DNA from: Thelonectria olida
Taxonomy: Eukaryota; Ascomycota; Sordariomycetes; Hypocreales; Nectriaceae
Reading direction: 5' to 3'
Length of the DNA stretch: 64,000 bases
Assembly: GCA_020736575.1 (NCBI GenBank)
Contig: JAGPYM010000001.1
Coordinates: 3,162,001 to 3,226,000, forward strand
The notes under the pieces were generated by a model. It was not told where the DNA came from and ran no database searches. It saw nothing but the letters and a program-made list of their open reading frames with translations. The position numbers and the translations under genes are program-made. Of this stretch, positions 1 to 11,410 are shown in pieces; within the stretch, counting starts at the first letter, position 1; each line of letters starts with the position of its first letter.

Positions 1-297
1 TGGACGCTGTTCTTCCCATTCTAGATGACGCTTGGCAGCTGGATGGTTACCAATATGTGTGCGGCCAACTTGATGGTGTGCTTGTGTAGGTGAGTTGACT
101 TCGCAGGAGCCGTAGACGATGGTAAGCTCTCCGTCGACGTCGTCGTGATATTCCACGTGGATGTTGTGTAGGCCACCCTTCTCAACATCGAAAGGGCGTC
201 GAAAGGAGATAGATTGGCCAACTATGGGTTGGGAAGCACTCATCCCAACCAAAGCAGTTGCTGTGAACAGCAAGAACTTGGATTGGAGTGACGCCAT
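1..297 (-). CDS. Secreted hypothetical protein, 3' end off the window
   Basis: An open frame runs from an ATG at 297-295 to the left edge without a stop (99 codons seen), so the gene is truncated by the window. The first 22 or so residues (MASLQSKFLLFTATALVG) form a typical cleavable signal peptide ending near ASQP, so the product is probably secreted. The mature part begins with a beta-rich stretch (HNIHVEYHDDVDGELTIVYG) containing one Cys, and then a basic segment. I do not recognise the family. The start is chosen because it is the only ATG ahead of the hydrophobic leader. No splice site is needed within the visible part. Function unknown; secretion is an inference from the leader. Confidence 0.6.
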   Translation of the reverse strand, partial: MASLQSKFLLFTATALVGMSASQPIVGQSISFRRPFDVEKGGLHNIHVEYHDDVDGELTIVYGSCEVNSPTQAHHQVGRTHIGNHPAAKRHLEWEEQRP

Positions 298-2666
298 ATT
301 GTCTGGATTTGAATGGTCTTAGTCAATACACAACTGGGCTGGATAGAGACAGGTTCACTTGTCTTCATAATGCCATTGAAGCTCGGATAGTACCACCTTT
401 ATATGATAATTACTTATGACTGTTGAAGGGATACATTCCGGTTTGTTTTCATCCCGACAACTTCCACTTTGCCTATCCTGTCAAGCAGTGAATCTGCCAG
501 GGCTCGGTTTCCGTCGAGGCTGCGATAGCGATTTCTAAGCCTCATCCCTCTCCTGGAATTCTATAACTTCAGATAGGATGGACGGGTGTCATACTGAGTT
601 CCAGGGATAGTTATATTTACGTAATTGTCGTGTCGGTATTGACTCATAACCATGTTGCTTCGGAAGAGACTGATAGCAAGTTTTCAGGAACATCTCTGAT
701 AACCCAACTTCGAGCAAGGTTTGCATCCACTTCAGAGATACCGCATACGAATGAGTTCTCGTCCATTGGATCAGTCCAGGCAGGTCCAGGCGAGTCAGGG
801 TTCCTTAACCTACGTGCTCCCAGCATTTCGGGCAAGTTTGTGGATCGATTAGTTTGGTTGCCTTTAGAGGTAACAATATGCTTACCATTCAACTACCCAG
901 AATGGCTGATTCATTCATCATGATAAGAATGAGGGGAAGCCTGCCTATCCCCACAAACCGACGGGAATAGCTTCGGCTCTGGTGCGGTCGAGGAACAAAA
1001 GGGAGTGGGTTCTATCATTGTCCCTCCACAACCCGGGTTGAGTCCCGGTCCTCGCCGGGGATGACGAAACATACATGTCCAGTCTAGGGCAGCACATGCG
1101 CAGAACTTCCCCAGGTGCGTTGTCTTATCTCAATCTTCCATTTCCAACTATGAAGCTTATCTGAATGGACAACATGAAGATTACCAAGAGTTTGGAAATC
1201 AAGAACAAAAGTTCTTGATCCACCGCTGATCCCTGCGATTACTTCTTTCAAGCTCTTCGGCGAGTTTCCTACTTTAGATTTTGACAGTTAGTCGTTGAAT
1301 TTGTGAGCCTTCGACCTCTAATTCTAGTTTCCTGAGTACCTGTACGAATATGTCACAATTATTTCCTGCTTCATTCAAGCTGCTACAAGACACAAGGATA
1401 TATCTTGGTGTATCTATTTGTTCCGTTATAAGTGCGTAAGACATCCTTAGTAACAACTCATCTCACCGTCTTTCTGACAAGCGACAATCGGCAGGGCTTC
1501 AATGCCAATGCTCCCAGCTATCCCGCTATCGTCCTTATCAAGGTGTTCGCCTATCTTGCTCGGACCATGGTTGCATTTAGATTGTAACTTAAGACATGGT
1601 CGTAGATGGAAGGGCGCGTTCCAATGCAACGTTAGACCTCCACAATACCCGAGGGCCCGATGGCTGATTTGCGTTATATCTAACTTGATCGATGCTTCCG
1701 GGGTCAACTCTCGTCTCAGTAACAATTGTGTTGCACCGTTTGGGAACGCTCTCGACCGCCCAGCTTGCGGCCCTGCCATAGAACTTTTAGTGGAGTTCCC
1801 AGCTCATCACTGCTAAACTCGAGACCCAATGACCTCTTTATTTGGTCTCTCTTGAGCTGGCTATCGACACGCAAATAGAAGGCCAGCACTGTCCGTCTTG
1901 CAGCCTCCAGCTTGCAAGTCATATTATATTAGTCGGATTTATGTTTTCAAATACATCACGATATGTTTCAGAGGCCATTCCACCTAATAAAAAAGCTAAT
2001 ATCTCATAAGATTGAACGATGTTAATGCATAATTAGTCACTCATAAAACCCAACTACATTCTATACATACCTATATGCAATAATGGCATATATAACCTCA
2101 AGCTAGGAACCCACAGAAACAGAACCTACCTATATATTCAACTGAAGAAGCAAAGGTCGTAAACTATATTTGTTTCCATTTGCTGCATTTATCTGTCTAC
2201 AGAGAAACACGTATGCATCTAGTGTTAAAGAATGATGAGTAGAAATCAAGCCGCTCCTACCATTGGGCAGTGTGAGGTTCTAGCTTGATAGGCTTGGCTT
2301 GCTGAATTTACTTTTACTCTTTTTTGCAAGTTATTCTATTATTTCCATTCATACTTCCATTCTGGGCCTTTATATCATATTGGTGGGCGACTGAAAGACT
2401 TCCCGCCTGAAAGTTGCAATCTTGACCAACTTGAGATCCAATTCGATGCCGGAATAGCCTCAATTGTACTGAATCCGAGGCTTTCCGTCCGAATACGCGG
2501 CTAAGGATATTTTTGCGCGGTAAAGTGCGGGGTATCGGACGACGATCCCTATTTCGACGAATTCACCGACAGTTGAGTTGTTCCTTGATGCCCAGGTCAA
2601 ATCTTTTTCTTCTCTAACTCTCATCTGTTGCCCTACACGAATACTCCCCCTAAAGTTGGAAAGAGA
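298..2666. other. Intergenic region, no supported gene
   Basis: This 2.4-kb stretch holds only short overlapping open frames on both strands. The longest are about 100 codons (near 630-923 and 1447-1816), with no recognisable domain and no consistent splice structure joining them. The part from about 1,920 to 2,450 is visibly AT-rich. It probably holds the divergent promoters of the secreted protein at the left and the dehydrogenase at 2667. A degraded gene between 1264 and 1922 on the minus strand is possible but unsupported. Confidence 0.6.
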
Positions 2667-3446
2667 ATGGCTCTGCAAGGAAAGACGGCCATTGTTACCG
2701 GCTCGTCTGGCGGGCTCGGCCAAGTCATTGCGAAGGCGTTTCTCGACAAGGGAGCGAACGTTGTCATCTGCGATGTGAACCCAACTCGCCTCTCCGCCAC
2801 CGCGGATGAGCTTAAGAAAGAATACCAGGATAGAGTATTCGCCACGGAAGTCGACGTCAGCAACGAGGAATCGGTCAAGAAACTCATCGCCTCCACTCTC
2901 GAAACATTCCAAAGACTCGACGTGGTGGTCAATAATGCCGGCGTCATGGACCACTTTGATCCTGCTGGCTCTTGCGACAAGGCGCTATGGGACCGCGTGC
3001 TTGCCATCAACCTCACCGGGCCATTCCTGGTCACGAAGCATGCTGTCCAGGCCATGGAGAAGCAAGGCAGCGGACTCATTGTCAATATCGGTTCCAATGC
3101 ATCGCATCGCGGCTTTTCAGCCGGCGTGGCATACACGGCCAGCAAGCACGGCGTGGTAGCCCTGACCAAGAATACGGCAGCATACTACGGTCCTCGCGGT
3201 GTATCGTGTGTGGCGCTACTGCTGGGTGCGATGGAGACGACAAACATTACCGAGGCTTTTGCAACAGGGATCAACCAGGAGGGCATGGCTTTGTTCAGAG
3301 CTACAGAGCCGGGCTTCGTCCCTGGCAAGACTGGGTTGCCGACGGAGGATGTCGCAAAATACGTACTCTTCCTGAGCGAGGGCGATATGGGTGTTAATGC
3401 TAATGGTAGTTGTATCGTGTTGAATCGCAACTGGCCATCGGCATGA
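2667..3446 (+). CDS. Short-chain dehydrogenase/reductase (SDR), classical type
   Basis: Single-exon gene of 259 residues, the usual length of a classical SDR. It should catalyse NAD(P)-dependent oxidation or reduction of an alcohol or ketone; the substrate cannot be read from sequence. Visible family motifs are the Rossmann TGSSGGLG near residue 12, the Asp after the second strand (ICDV, suggesting NAD preference), NNAG in the centre, the catalytic Ser in NIGSNAS and YTASK 13 residues later. The frame is open upstream of ATG 2667 but only through a non-ATG codon, and MALQGKTAIVTG is the normal SDR beginning. Its stop lies 127 bp from the end of the convergent methyltransferase gene. Together with the methyltransferases and exporter nearby it may serve one small-molecule pathway; that is inference. 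Confidence 0.92.
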   Translation: MALQGKTAIVTGSSGGLGQVIAKAFLDKGANVVICDVNPTRLSATADELKKEYQDRVFATEVDVSNEESVKKLIASTLETFQRLDVVVNNAGVMDHFDPAGSCDKALWDRVLAINLTGPFLVTKHAVQAMEKQGSGLIVNIGSNASHRGFSAGVAYTASKHGVVALTKNTAAYYGPRGVSCVALLLGAMETTNITEAFATGINQEGMALFRATEPGFVPGKTGLPTEDVAKYVLFLSEGDMGVNANGSCIVLNRNWPSA

Positions 3447-3573
3447 GGTAACTATGCGATGGCACACGCCAGACTCATGGGAGGATTGTACATAGAATTG
3501 AATGCGGGTGGATGATTACAACTATCTGTCTGCGGTGAAGTTTAACATGGGTTTTCGACATTCAATCAAGTCA

Positions 3574-4864
3574 TCAATTAGTAGGCGATGGCGACTTTGA
3601 TTTGGTCTCCTTCTCTCCCAAGTCCTCTGTTGCAGTCCCTGGTCTTCGGCCATACACAACGTAACTAAGAAGACCATCAGCTTCCCATGCATCGAGGCGA
3701 AAGGGAAAGGGAAGAAAAAGTGGCAGAGGCGCACTTACAATGGAACCCAGCTGTGGATGTTCGGGTTTAGCACTTCCTTTCGAGCCCTTGCTAGCAAGAC
3801 CTGGAAATAGGCCGGGTCGCCACCGAGGATCTGCTCGTAGCCTCTCGCAAACACATTGGCAATGGTCTCGCGAAAGTGGTGCAGTTCAAAGGCGCCAATC
3901 TTCTTGAGGTTCGGGTCGCGAGGCCACGGGTTGGTCGGTATCTTGAGGATGCGCTCCGTCACGTCCTCGTAGCCGGCGTCCTCGAGGTGTTTCTTCCATC
4001 GAGTGGGCTCCCAGCCCGACAGTTTGACGGTTTCCGACATTTGCAAATAAATGCGGCCGAGCTCCATGTACGCGGAATCTTGTGGGAGGGTGTCGTCGTC
4101 GGATCTGAAGTCTGGTACACTGCCGGCCAACTGCAGGTATCCGCCTGGTTTGAGATGAGTGAAGGATTGACGGATGAGCCGGGGCCAGTCCCGGATGGCC
4201 ATGATGAGCTCGCGGCCGTGGATGAAGTCGAAGCTGGATTCGCCCCAGAGCCAGTCGTCTTCCACGTCGTCAACCTCGAATGTGAGGTTGGGCGGGATGA
4301 CGGTCGGCTGCGTCGGGCTGGTGTCAACACCAATGACTCGGGCTGACGGGTGCTGGTCGGCCATGTCGATGGCCCAAATGCCCGAGCCGGTGCCCAAGTC
4401 CAAGATCTTCTGGGGGAACTCGACGATGGGAGCCAGATGAAGTTGATCATCCATCAGCATGGTGAACTTGCAATGCTGCAAGTCATTTCTCTCCATCTAG
4501 ATCGGTGGTTAGCGCGACGGACATGGTCGGTCGTGACGGGAAAAGACAGGCAATGAACCTCTAGGTCATCACTCGGGATCCAGGCCTTGTGGATGCCGTA
4601 AGCGCTGTAGGTGCGGCCATTTTCCTCGATGCCGCGCCTGATGTCGGAGGCAATCGAGGTCAAGTAGCTCGTCGTCGTCGACTCGGCGTAGCCATCGTCG
4701 GCTTCTTGATTGGAGTCGTCGGGCTCAATGTGGCTCGATTCACTCTCACCAGGCTCGTCCCGACGGGATGGGACGTCCCCACTCAGGCCTCGGGGTGGGT
4801 TGCTTTGGCTTTGGGGAGCTGGCCGGGGGGGGATGGGGGCTTCTTCCGCTGGGGGCGTCGACAT
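3574..4864 (-). CDS. LaeA-like SAM-dependent methyltransferase
   Basis: Three exons: 4864-4559, 4496-3739, 3664-3574 (384 residues). Intron 1 (62 nt) ends CTAAC..CTAG; intron 2 starts GTAAGT and ends TTAG. Joining them restores the family's order: TYSAYGIHKAWIPSDDLE, then LHLAPI, then SAM motif I (LDLGTGSGIWAID, about residues 134-146), VDDVED, a HGREL segment and a final VPFYVVYGRRP. This is the architecture of fungal LaeA/TAM-type methyltransferases, of which LaeA is a regulator of secondary metabolism; most paralogues have unknown substrates. The first 90 residues are Pro/Ser/acidic and probably disordered. The ATG at 4864 (MSTPPAEEAP) is preferred over an in-frame upstream ATG at 4951. 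Stopping at the in-frame TAA inside intron 2 would lose the conserved last strand. It is divergent from the O-methyltransferase, 523 bp away. Confidence 0.88.
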
Positions 4865-5387
4865 GGATGCGTTGGAGATGGTTGGTTCGTTGCTTGGACA
4901 CAGTTGCAATGGCAAGCGCAAGATTGAACTTTCAATAGCCTCGCGTCGCAAAGGCGTTGATTAATTCAGATAAGCCCGCAGTGCGTGAGGACAGGAACGG
5001 GGGCAGAGAGACACAGGCCGGAGTCCCCAATCCACAATCCGCCCACACGGCTCCTCGACTGAGTCAACTCACCGCAAACGGCGAGCAGCTTGATCCAGCC
5101 ACGAACGAACAGCTGAGAAAACCCCTCTCGCTGCCCTTTAGCCTAAACCACGTCCGGTATGGCTTCGTGCGTCCATGGCGTGGTTCCCGCGCGCTCCCAG
5201 GTCGGCGGCGGGGATAATGGCTCCTTTCCCGTCGTGTGTGGCCGGTTTCTGGGAACAGCTCAAGCCCGCATGCTCAAAGGGTAGCAACTGCTGCATCTTG
5301 CATTCTCAGGATCTCCCTGCATTACCTACCTACAGTACTTCGTATACTCAACTGAACAAAGAGACACACCTGCAGCACACTGACATC
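4865..5387. promoter_or_regulatory. Shared divergent promoter region of two methyltransferase genes
   Basis: The 523-bp gap separates the start codons of the LaeA-like methyltransferase (minus strand) and the O-methyltransferase (plus strand). A head-to-head arrangement suggests co-regulation. I see no clear TATA element or palindromic operator that I would name. Promoter function is inferred from position only. Confidence 0.45.
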
Positions 5388-7009
5388 ATGGCCCTACCCA
5401 GCAAGAGTGAAGTCGAGGACCTCGTTCGCAGCCTCAATGAGGTCGCCCAGGCCTACTCAGATGCCCCCGACCTGGACGGGTACATGTCGCGCGTTCAGAT
5501 CCTCGATAAGGCGAGAAAGCTCACCCAGGCCCTCATCACGCCGGACCAGAAGCCCAATTACCATGGCCTCAATGTAAGCTCAGTGATATCCCGCCCCAAT
5601 CCAGGTCTTGAGTTACCTATTTGTTACTCCTCCCAGCAGCAGTGCCACACGCGCATCCTCCTCCACGGACCATGGCCCCATGTAGCACAATCACTCATGT
5701 CTCCCGTTACAGATGGCCGAGCTCATTGCGGTTCGAACCTTTATGCGACTTAAAGTCCTCGACGCTATCCCAGCGACTGGATCAATTTCTTTGGACGATC
5801 TCTCCAAAACTACTGGTGTCCAGGACTCGCTTCTTGGTGAGCTTCCCGCAGCAATTCCCCACCCCTCCTCCTCACTCGGTCTCACCACTCATGTCTCGGA
5901 TCTCAGCTAACATGCCAACCCAACAGAGCGCATGGGCCGCATCTTAGGTTAGCAATTGACCTTCTATACGTGGACGTCCCGTTTCTCATTCCGACCCGTC
6001 ATAGTTGCCTCCGGTTTTCTTGACCAGACTGAACCAGATGGCGGCGAGTACAAACACACCAAGTTCTCGCTCGCTTACATCTTGGACAAGCCCGCTCCGG
6101 GCCACTTGTACCTGGCCATGTAAGTTCGTATTTTGGTGGAAGAGCCACGAGATTTTAATTCCTCCTTTAGGTATGATGAGTGGTTCAAGCACATGCACAA
6201 CTTTGACGACTACCTCGTCGAGCGTGGCGAGTACACGGAGCCTTATGATCCTACCAAGAACCCGTACACTGCCTACTACAAACAAGAGGGCACGCCCGTT
6301 TGGAGTATCATGATGCAACATCCGGAACGACTCCAGGCCTTCCAGACGGGCATGGCCGGCCTTGATGTTGCAATCCCAGTCACAGGCCACTTTGACTTTA
6401 GCACCCTCAAGAACACTCCAGAAGAAGAGGCCAATGGTGTTGTCGAGTTAGTCGATGTTGGTGGAGGTGAAGGCGTTGTCCTGAACAAGATTTTGGAGGC
6501 TCACCCCGACCTCTCGCCCAAGAGCTGTGCGCTTCAGGAACGCCCCGAGATGATCCAGCTCGCTAAAGCCAACTCTACCCTCCCTTCTGATGTGCAGCTT
6601 CTCGAGCACGACTTCATGACAGAGCAACCGATTAAGGGTATGATGGCCTGGAAGATTCAAGCCCGTTGTTGTACTGACTGAATGGCACTTAGGAGCCAAG
6701 GCATACTTTATGCGCATGATCCTCCACGACTACGCCGACGCGGTTGGCGTCCAGATTCTCACTCGTCTGGCGGAAGCCATGTCACCCGATTCGCGCGTCC
6801 TCATTTGCGAGATGGTGCTGGCTCCGCGAGTAGGAGAGGCCGATTTCGCGTCCGCTGTGCTGGACCAAGCGGTCATGACCATGGGTGGCAAGGAACGCAC
6901 TGAAGCAGGTTTCCAGAAGATGTTTGGCGCTGCGGGGCTTGAGCTTGTGCAGACGTGGCGAGTCCCTGGCGTTCCGGGCGGGTGTGTCGAGGCCAGGCTC
7001 AAGAAGTGA
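5388..7009 (+). CDS. O-methyltransferase, plant/fungal class (six exons)
   Basis: Exons 5388-5573, 5713-5836, 5927-5947, 6005-6119, 6171-6637 and 6693-7009 give 409 residues, normal for fungal O-methyltransferases acting on phenolic or polyketide hydroxyls with SAM. The N-terminal half is the winged-helix/dimerisation region (LLERMGRILVASGFLDQ spans the third exon). SAM motif I is DVGGGEG at about 244-250. HDY at 316-318 occupies the usual HDW position, where the His is the catalytic base. The C-terminus (GAAGLELVQTWRVPG) is the usual closing strand. Exon 3 is only 21 nt; all junctions have GT-AG ends and keep frame. It is divergent from the LaeA-like gene and followed by a large exporter-like gene. 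Substrate unknown; the exon-3 join is the least certain part. Confidence 0.9.
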
Positions 7010-7544
7010 CGATGATGTAGCAGAGTTGAGTTTGTAGAGCGTTCAACGAAGCCATGGTGTTGTTTGTTCCCGCTGTAGCGTCAAGGTGTCCGAGCGACAT
7101 GAAGAAACACAAGGCCGCCAAGAAGGTTTGAATACTGAACAAGAGTCAGAACGACCACAAGCGGTAGCGTTAGAAGGCTGAATAGCTGAATGTTTTTAGA
7201 ATGAGGTTTGCTCAACAATTGGGTTCGCTATCCTGGTGCCTGAAAGTAAATAAATCGTCACCTGATCTTCAGTGCGGGCGATCTGCTGACTCAGGATCAG
7301 AAAAGGCTCATTGCGATTGCGACACTCAACTGAACCTTACTCCAGATCAATTGACCTAACTTCCTAGCTCATCTTACTTGAATCTTCTTTGCAACATCTA
7401 TTTTGACACGACCAATCGGACGCGCATTTCGGACGCACATTTTCTTCGTTATTGGGCGCCCTTCCCTTGCACACGAAGTGCGTCATTCCTGCAGCCGGCT
7501 TCTCCGGGTATCGATTAGCCACCAGCCACACTGTTCCTACCTAC
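7010..7544. other. Intergenic region with possible polyadenylation signal
   Basis: This 535-bp gap lies between the O-methyltransferase stop and the exporter start. An AATAAA hexamer at 7249-7254, 240 nt past the stop, could serve 3'-end formation of the upstream gene. The remainder probably holds the promoter of the downstream gene. No open frame of note is present. Confidence 0.45.
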
Positions 7545-10483
7545 ATGACAACGTCAACTGATTCTGACCATGAGATGCCGTCGAGACTGAGCTGGGAGGG
7601 CAGCAGCAGCCGTGGACGGACGGTACCAGACTTCGCCGCACGAGTCAAGCATCGCGTGAAGAACGCATCAACCCAGTTTCGTGCCTGGCTGGACTCTGCC
7701 CAGGGCCGCCAAGTCCTCAAATGCACATTCGCCTACACCATCGCTAGCTTGGCAACGTTTGTATCACCACTGGCAAACTTCCTTGGGAAACCTGATGGCA
7801 AACATGTTGTTGCTACCATTACCGTCTATTTTCACCCGGCTCGCTCGGCTGGCTCCATGATTGAAGCCATCATCATCGCCATTGTCGCCGTCGCCTATGC
7901 CGAGCTCGTATCAGTCGCTTCCATGGCAACTTCTGTCTTTGTCGGGTCGACAATGAAGATGGTGGCCGTCGCGCATCTTCTGGTCGTTGTCGTTTTCATC
8001 GGCGGAGGCTTTGGATTCATGGGCTGGGTCAAACAGAAAATGTCAAACCCCCTCGTCAATGTTGGAAGCACCCTGGCATCTTTGGCCATCATCGGAGTTG
8101 TCACGAGAGAGAATCACGTCGTCGCAAATGTCTTCTCCAACGACAAGGTCGCCCAAGTCTTCAAGATGCTGATCATGGGGATTTCCACAACGGCAGCCGT
8201 CAATCTTCTCGTTTGGCCGCAGTCAGCCCGCAATTCGCTGCGAGAGTCGATGAATGGTGTTTCTACTTCCCTCGCCGATATCCTCTCCCTGATCATAGAG
8301 AGCGTCACCAGCGCCTCGGAGAGCGACCTCGCCTCAGACAAGGTCCTCGCGAGCTCTTCGGCTTATTCGACTGCGTATTCGCAAATGATGAAGGACTTGC
8401 GAGAGGCCAAGTTTGAGCATTACTTCCTTGGCTATGAGACAACCTACTACAACGAGAGGTCTATTGCGGGATCCATGGAAATGCTTGCGCAGTCTCTTGG
8501 CGGATTGAGAAACGCTGCACACACTCAGCTGACACTCGTCACCAAAACCAAATCTGGCCTCCAGTCCCCCATGTCGGATTCTTCTCAACGGCCACAGCCC
8601 GACATGTTCGACCTGTTCATTTCTTCAATCGGGCCCTCGATGATGTCCCTGGGCAGCCACCTTTGCCAGGTTCTGAAGAAGACGCCGTTCCACGACGCTC
8701 CAGATTCCCACGTCAACATCGATGACAATCTCAGACGAAATCTGACAGAAGCGTTGGGCTTGTTCAACGCAGCACGAACTGATGCCTTGCAAGAACTTTA
8801 CGATCATATAGAAATGGCCGACTCCCCGGAGATGAAGTTAGCCAATTTGGAAGAGGTGGCTGCCGCATGTGGCCATTTTAGTTTCAGCTTACAATCGGTT
8901 GGAGAGGAAGTTTTGAAGTATTTGGATGTTTTGGACAATCTCAACTACTCGAATCAACACAGACGGAGAAGCTGGAGATGGCTTCTATGGTGGAGAGCCC
9001 CGGATCTTGATGATCGGAAACCTCTGTGGCCATCCGAGTCCCCGGAAGCCGACAACTTGATCAACCCGATGACGCAGCTGACGAACACACCCAACCTCCC
9101 CAGCGTACTCAGTGAGCATCGAAATTCTCGAGCGCTGGACAGACCATCAAGTGCTAGAGAGATTCCAGCCTGGCTGGTACGGAAAATCCTGAGGCTGTTT
9201 AGAAAACTAGCCCGGGACGACAGTAAGCCCACCCCCAAACTCCTCTTATGGTTCATCGGCTGACTCCAATAGGAAAATTCGGACTCAAGGTTGGAATCGG
9301 CGCCGCTGTCTGGGCCATGTTCGCCTTCATCGAGGCAACTCGAGACACATATACCCGATGGAGGGGTGAATGGGGTTTGCTATCGTTCATGATTGTCTGC
9401 TCCATGACAGTGGGCGCTTCCAATACGACCGGCTGGGCGCGCTTCCTCGGCACCATCGTTGGATGTCTGTTCTCCGTTGTGAATTGGACACTGAGCCGCG
9501 GGAATGCATTTGTACTCATCATCCTGGGCTGGATGGTTAGTCTCATCATCTTCTACTTCATCGTCGTGCGCGGGAAAGCTCCCTTGGGTCGCATCACGCT
9601 GCTGGCATATAACGTATCCACGCTGTATGCTTACAGCCTAAGCCAAAAGGCGAACGGCGATGCAGATGACAGCGAGGAGGTCGGTCAAGATCCTGATATT
9701 GTTGAGATTACAAAGCATCGAGCCATCGCTGTGACGGTCGGTATTCTCTGGGGTCTGATTGTTTGCCGAATCATCTGGCCAATATCGGGTCGCAGGAAGT
9801 TCAAAGAAGGACTTTCAGTACTTCATCTGCAGATGGGTCTGATCTGGAAGCGCGGTCCCTTGGCTGTACTATTCAGCAGCCAGGGCTCGAAGAGCTATCT
9901 GAAATCAGGCGAACAGGTGGTGATGCAGAGACATGCTACCTACCTGGAAAGTCTGCGGCAGTCGGCTGCTTCAGAGTTTGACCTCAGTGGTCCATTTCCA
10001 ATGGAGGCATACGGCCGCATGCTGCGCGCAACGAATCGAATCCTCGACGGGTTTTATGCCATGAGTCTGGTGGCGTATCGAAAAGGGCATTTGACTGACA
10101 CGGAAAAGATCTTGCTGCAGTACACAGCTCGTGAACGTGCTGCACTGTGTGATAGCATATGTCAAGCATTCGAAGTCCTCGCTAGCTCAATGATTTTAGA
10201 ATACCCTTTGACAGATGCGACCCCAAGCATCATTGTGGCTCGGGAGAATCTCTTGAGCAAGATTTTCCAGCTTCGTAAGGAGTACTCGTCCAGTTCAACA
10301 GACGAGGGTGGTGGCGGCAGCAGCGAGCCGGCCAGTGTTAGGGTTGGAGAGAGGGACTACGCTCTGCTCTACGCCTATGCTCTCGTGACTGGCCAAGTTG
10401 CGGAAGAGTTGACTATGTTGGGCAACGATGTCCGAGCCTTGATTGGGGGCCTGCACGAGGACTCGCGGGTTCTACAGTACTAG
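7545..10483 (+). CDS. Aromatic-acid-exporter/BRE4-like membrane protein (FUSC-type)
   Basis: Two exons, 7545-9222 and 9273-10483, joined by a 50-nt intron (GTAAGC..CTGAC..ATAG), encode 962 residues. The order is a 6-TM N-terminal block (residues about 60-230, with paired hydrophobic helices), a long soluble middle, then a second membrane block (WGLLSFMIVCSMTVGASNTTGW, then several helices) and a cytosolic C-terminal region. This matches the fungal ArAE_2_N/FUSC family of putative exporters related to brefeldin A sensitivity protein BRE4. The start at 7545 (MTTSTDSDHEMPSRL) is the first ATG; the frame opens upstream only with a TTG. Transport substrate cannot be read. Its place next to two methyltransferases and an SDR suggests export of a small aromatic product, which is inference. 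Confidence 0.88.
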
Positions 10484-11410
10484 TGCCGCTCAACTATCTA
10501 TGGCACAAGTTCAGCTTACTAGAATAGGTAGTTCAGAACTGTGCCGCAACTCATTGGGTGCGGCGCTTCCCGACAAGTGTAACGAATGAACCTAGCACGA
10601 TGAAGCTTTTGGGGTGCCATCACCGACGGAGAGCTGTTTTGTACCAACTAGATGGCTACATATAGCTGTTGACCAATATCGACTATCTATTGGACAATCT
10701 GTCACAACAAAGAATTGACACCGTTCCAAGCCACCCAAACTAAATACCATCAAATTTTCGGATTCAAAGTCAACGCCTGCTCTGACACTGACAAGGATCT
10801 GATCCAAGATGGGTTAAGCATACATTTAATAATGTTGCTTCCGTTGCGGGGACAATGTGCCAGCGCATGGGACGAGCAACCGACCCCGGAGGGATTTGCA
10901 TATCCTAGTGGACACTGCAATCAACAGATGAAACATGACGAAACGCGGGTTCGGGTAAGATCGCCTGGAGGGACTGTGGCGACATGAAGTCTGGATGCGA
11001 GTTCTTGGCAGCGATGAAGAGCAACATGTTCAAAGATGCTGTCGTCAACCGTTTCTATTGAGTGCAGGTGCTATTTCCAGACTCACAAGTTCACTATCGT
11101 GTCGGAGATGGCATATAGATCCTCACTCAAGACTCTCGCGGCTTTTCCCCCGGATACATCGTGTCGGCCTAATTTCCGCCCGTCTGACCAACTCGAAGAA
11201 TGACACTATGGAAGAAAGGTTTCATTGCAAGGACGAGGCTATCTATAGCCCCCAAGAAAACCCTACATTAAGGTATGTTTGATCTTGAGATGGTGCATCA
11301 TGCGGGATATATAAGACGGGACAAGCGCCACACCTCTGTGTCAAAGTGGCCATCATCTCTCCGGGTGAAGCCACAACACATGCTTCGAATCTGACCCGGC
11401 ATCCCTCAAC
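10484..11410. other. Intergenic region with TATA element before the next gene
   Basis: No supported coding region is seen in these 927 bp. A good TATA-like element, TATATAAG at 11308-11315, lies about 96 nt before the ATG at 11411 and suggests a focused, possibly inducible promoter for the downstream secreted protein. Confidence 0.5.
11308..11315 (+). promoter_or_regulatory. Putative TATA box
   Basis: TATATAAG lies about 96 nt upstream of the ATG of the GPI-type protein at 11411. The spacing is compatible with a fungal core promoter; function is inferred from sequence and position. Confidence 0.45.

Noticed and set aside
1021..1062. B-box-like sequence (GGGTTGAGTCCC) suggestive of a tRNA
   Set aside because: No matching A box, anticodon stem or acceptor pairing could be found around it.
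1264..1922. Possible minus-strand gene from three adjoining small frames
   Set aside because: The frames overlap in different phases, no good GT-AG pairs join them, and no domain is recognisable.
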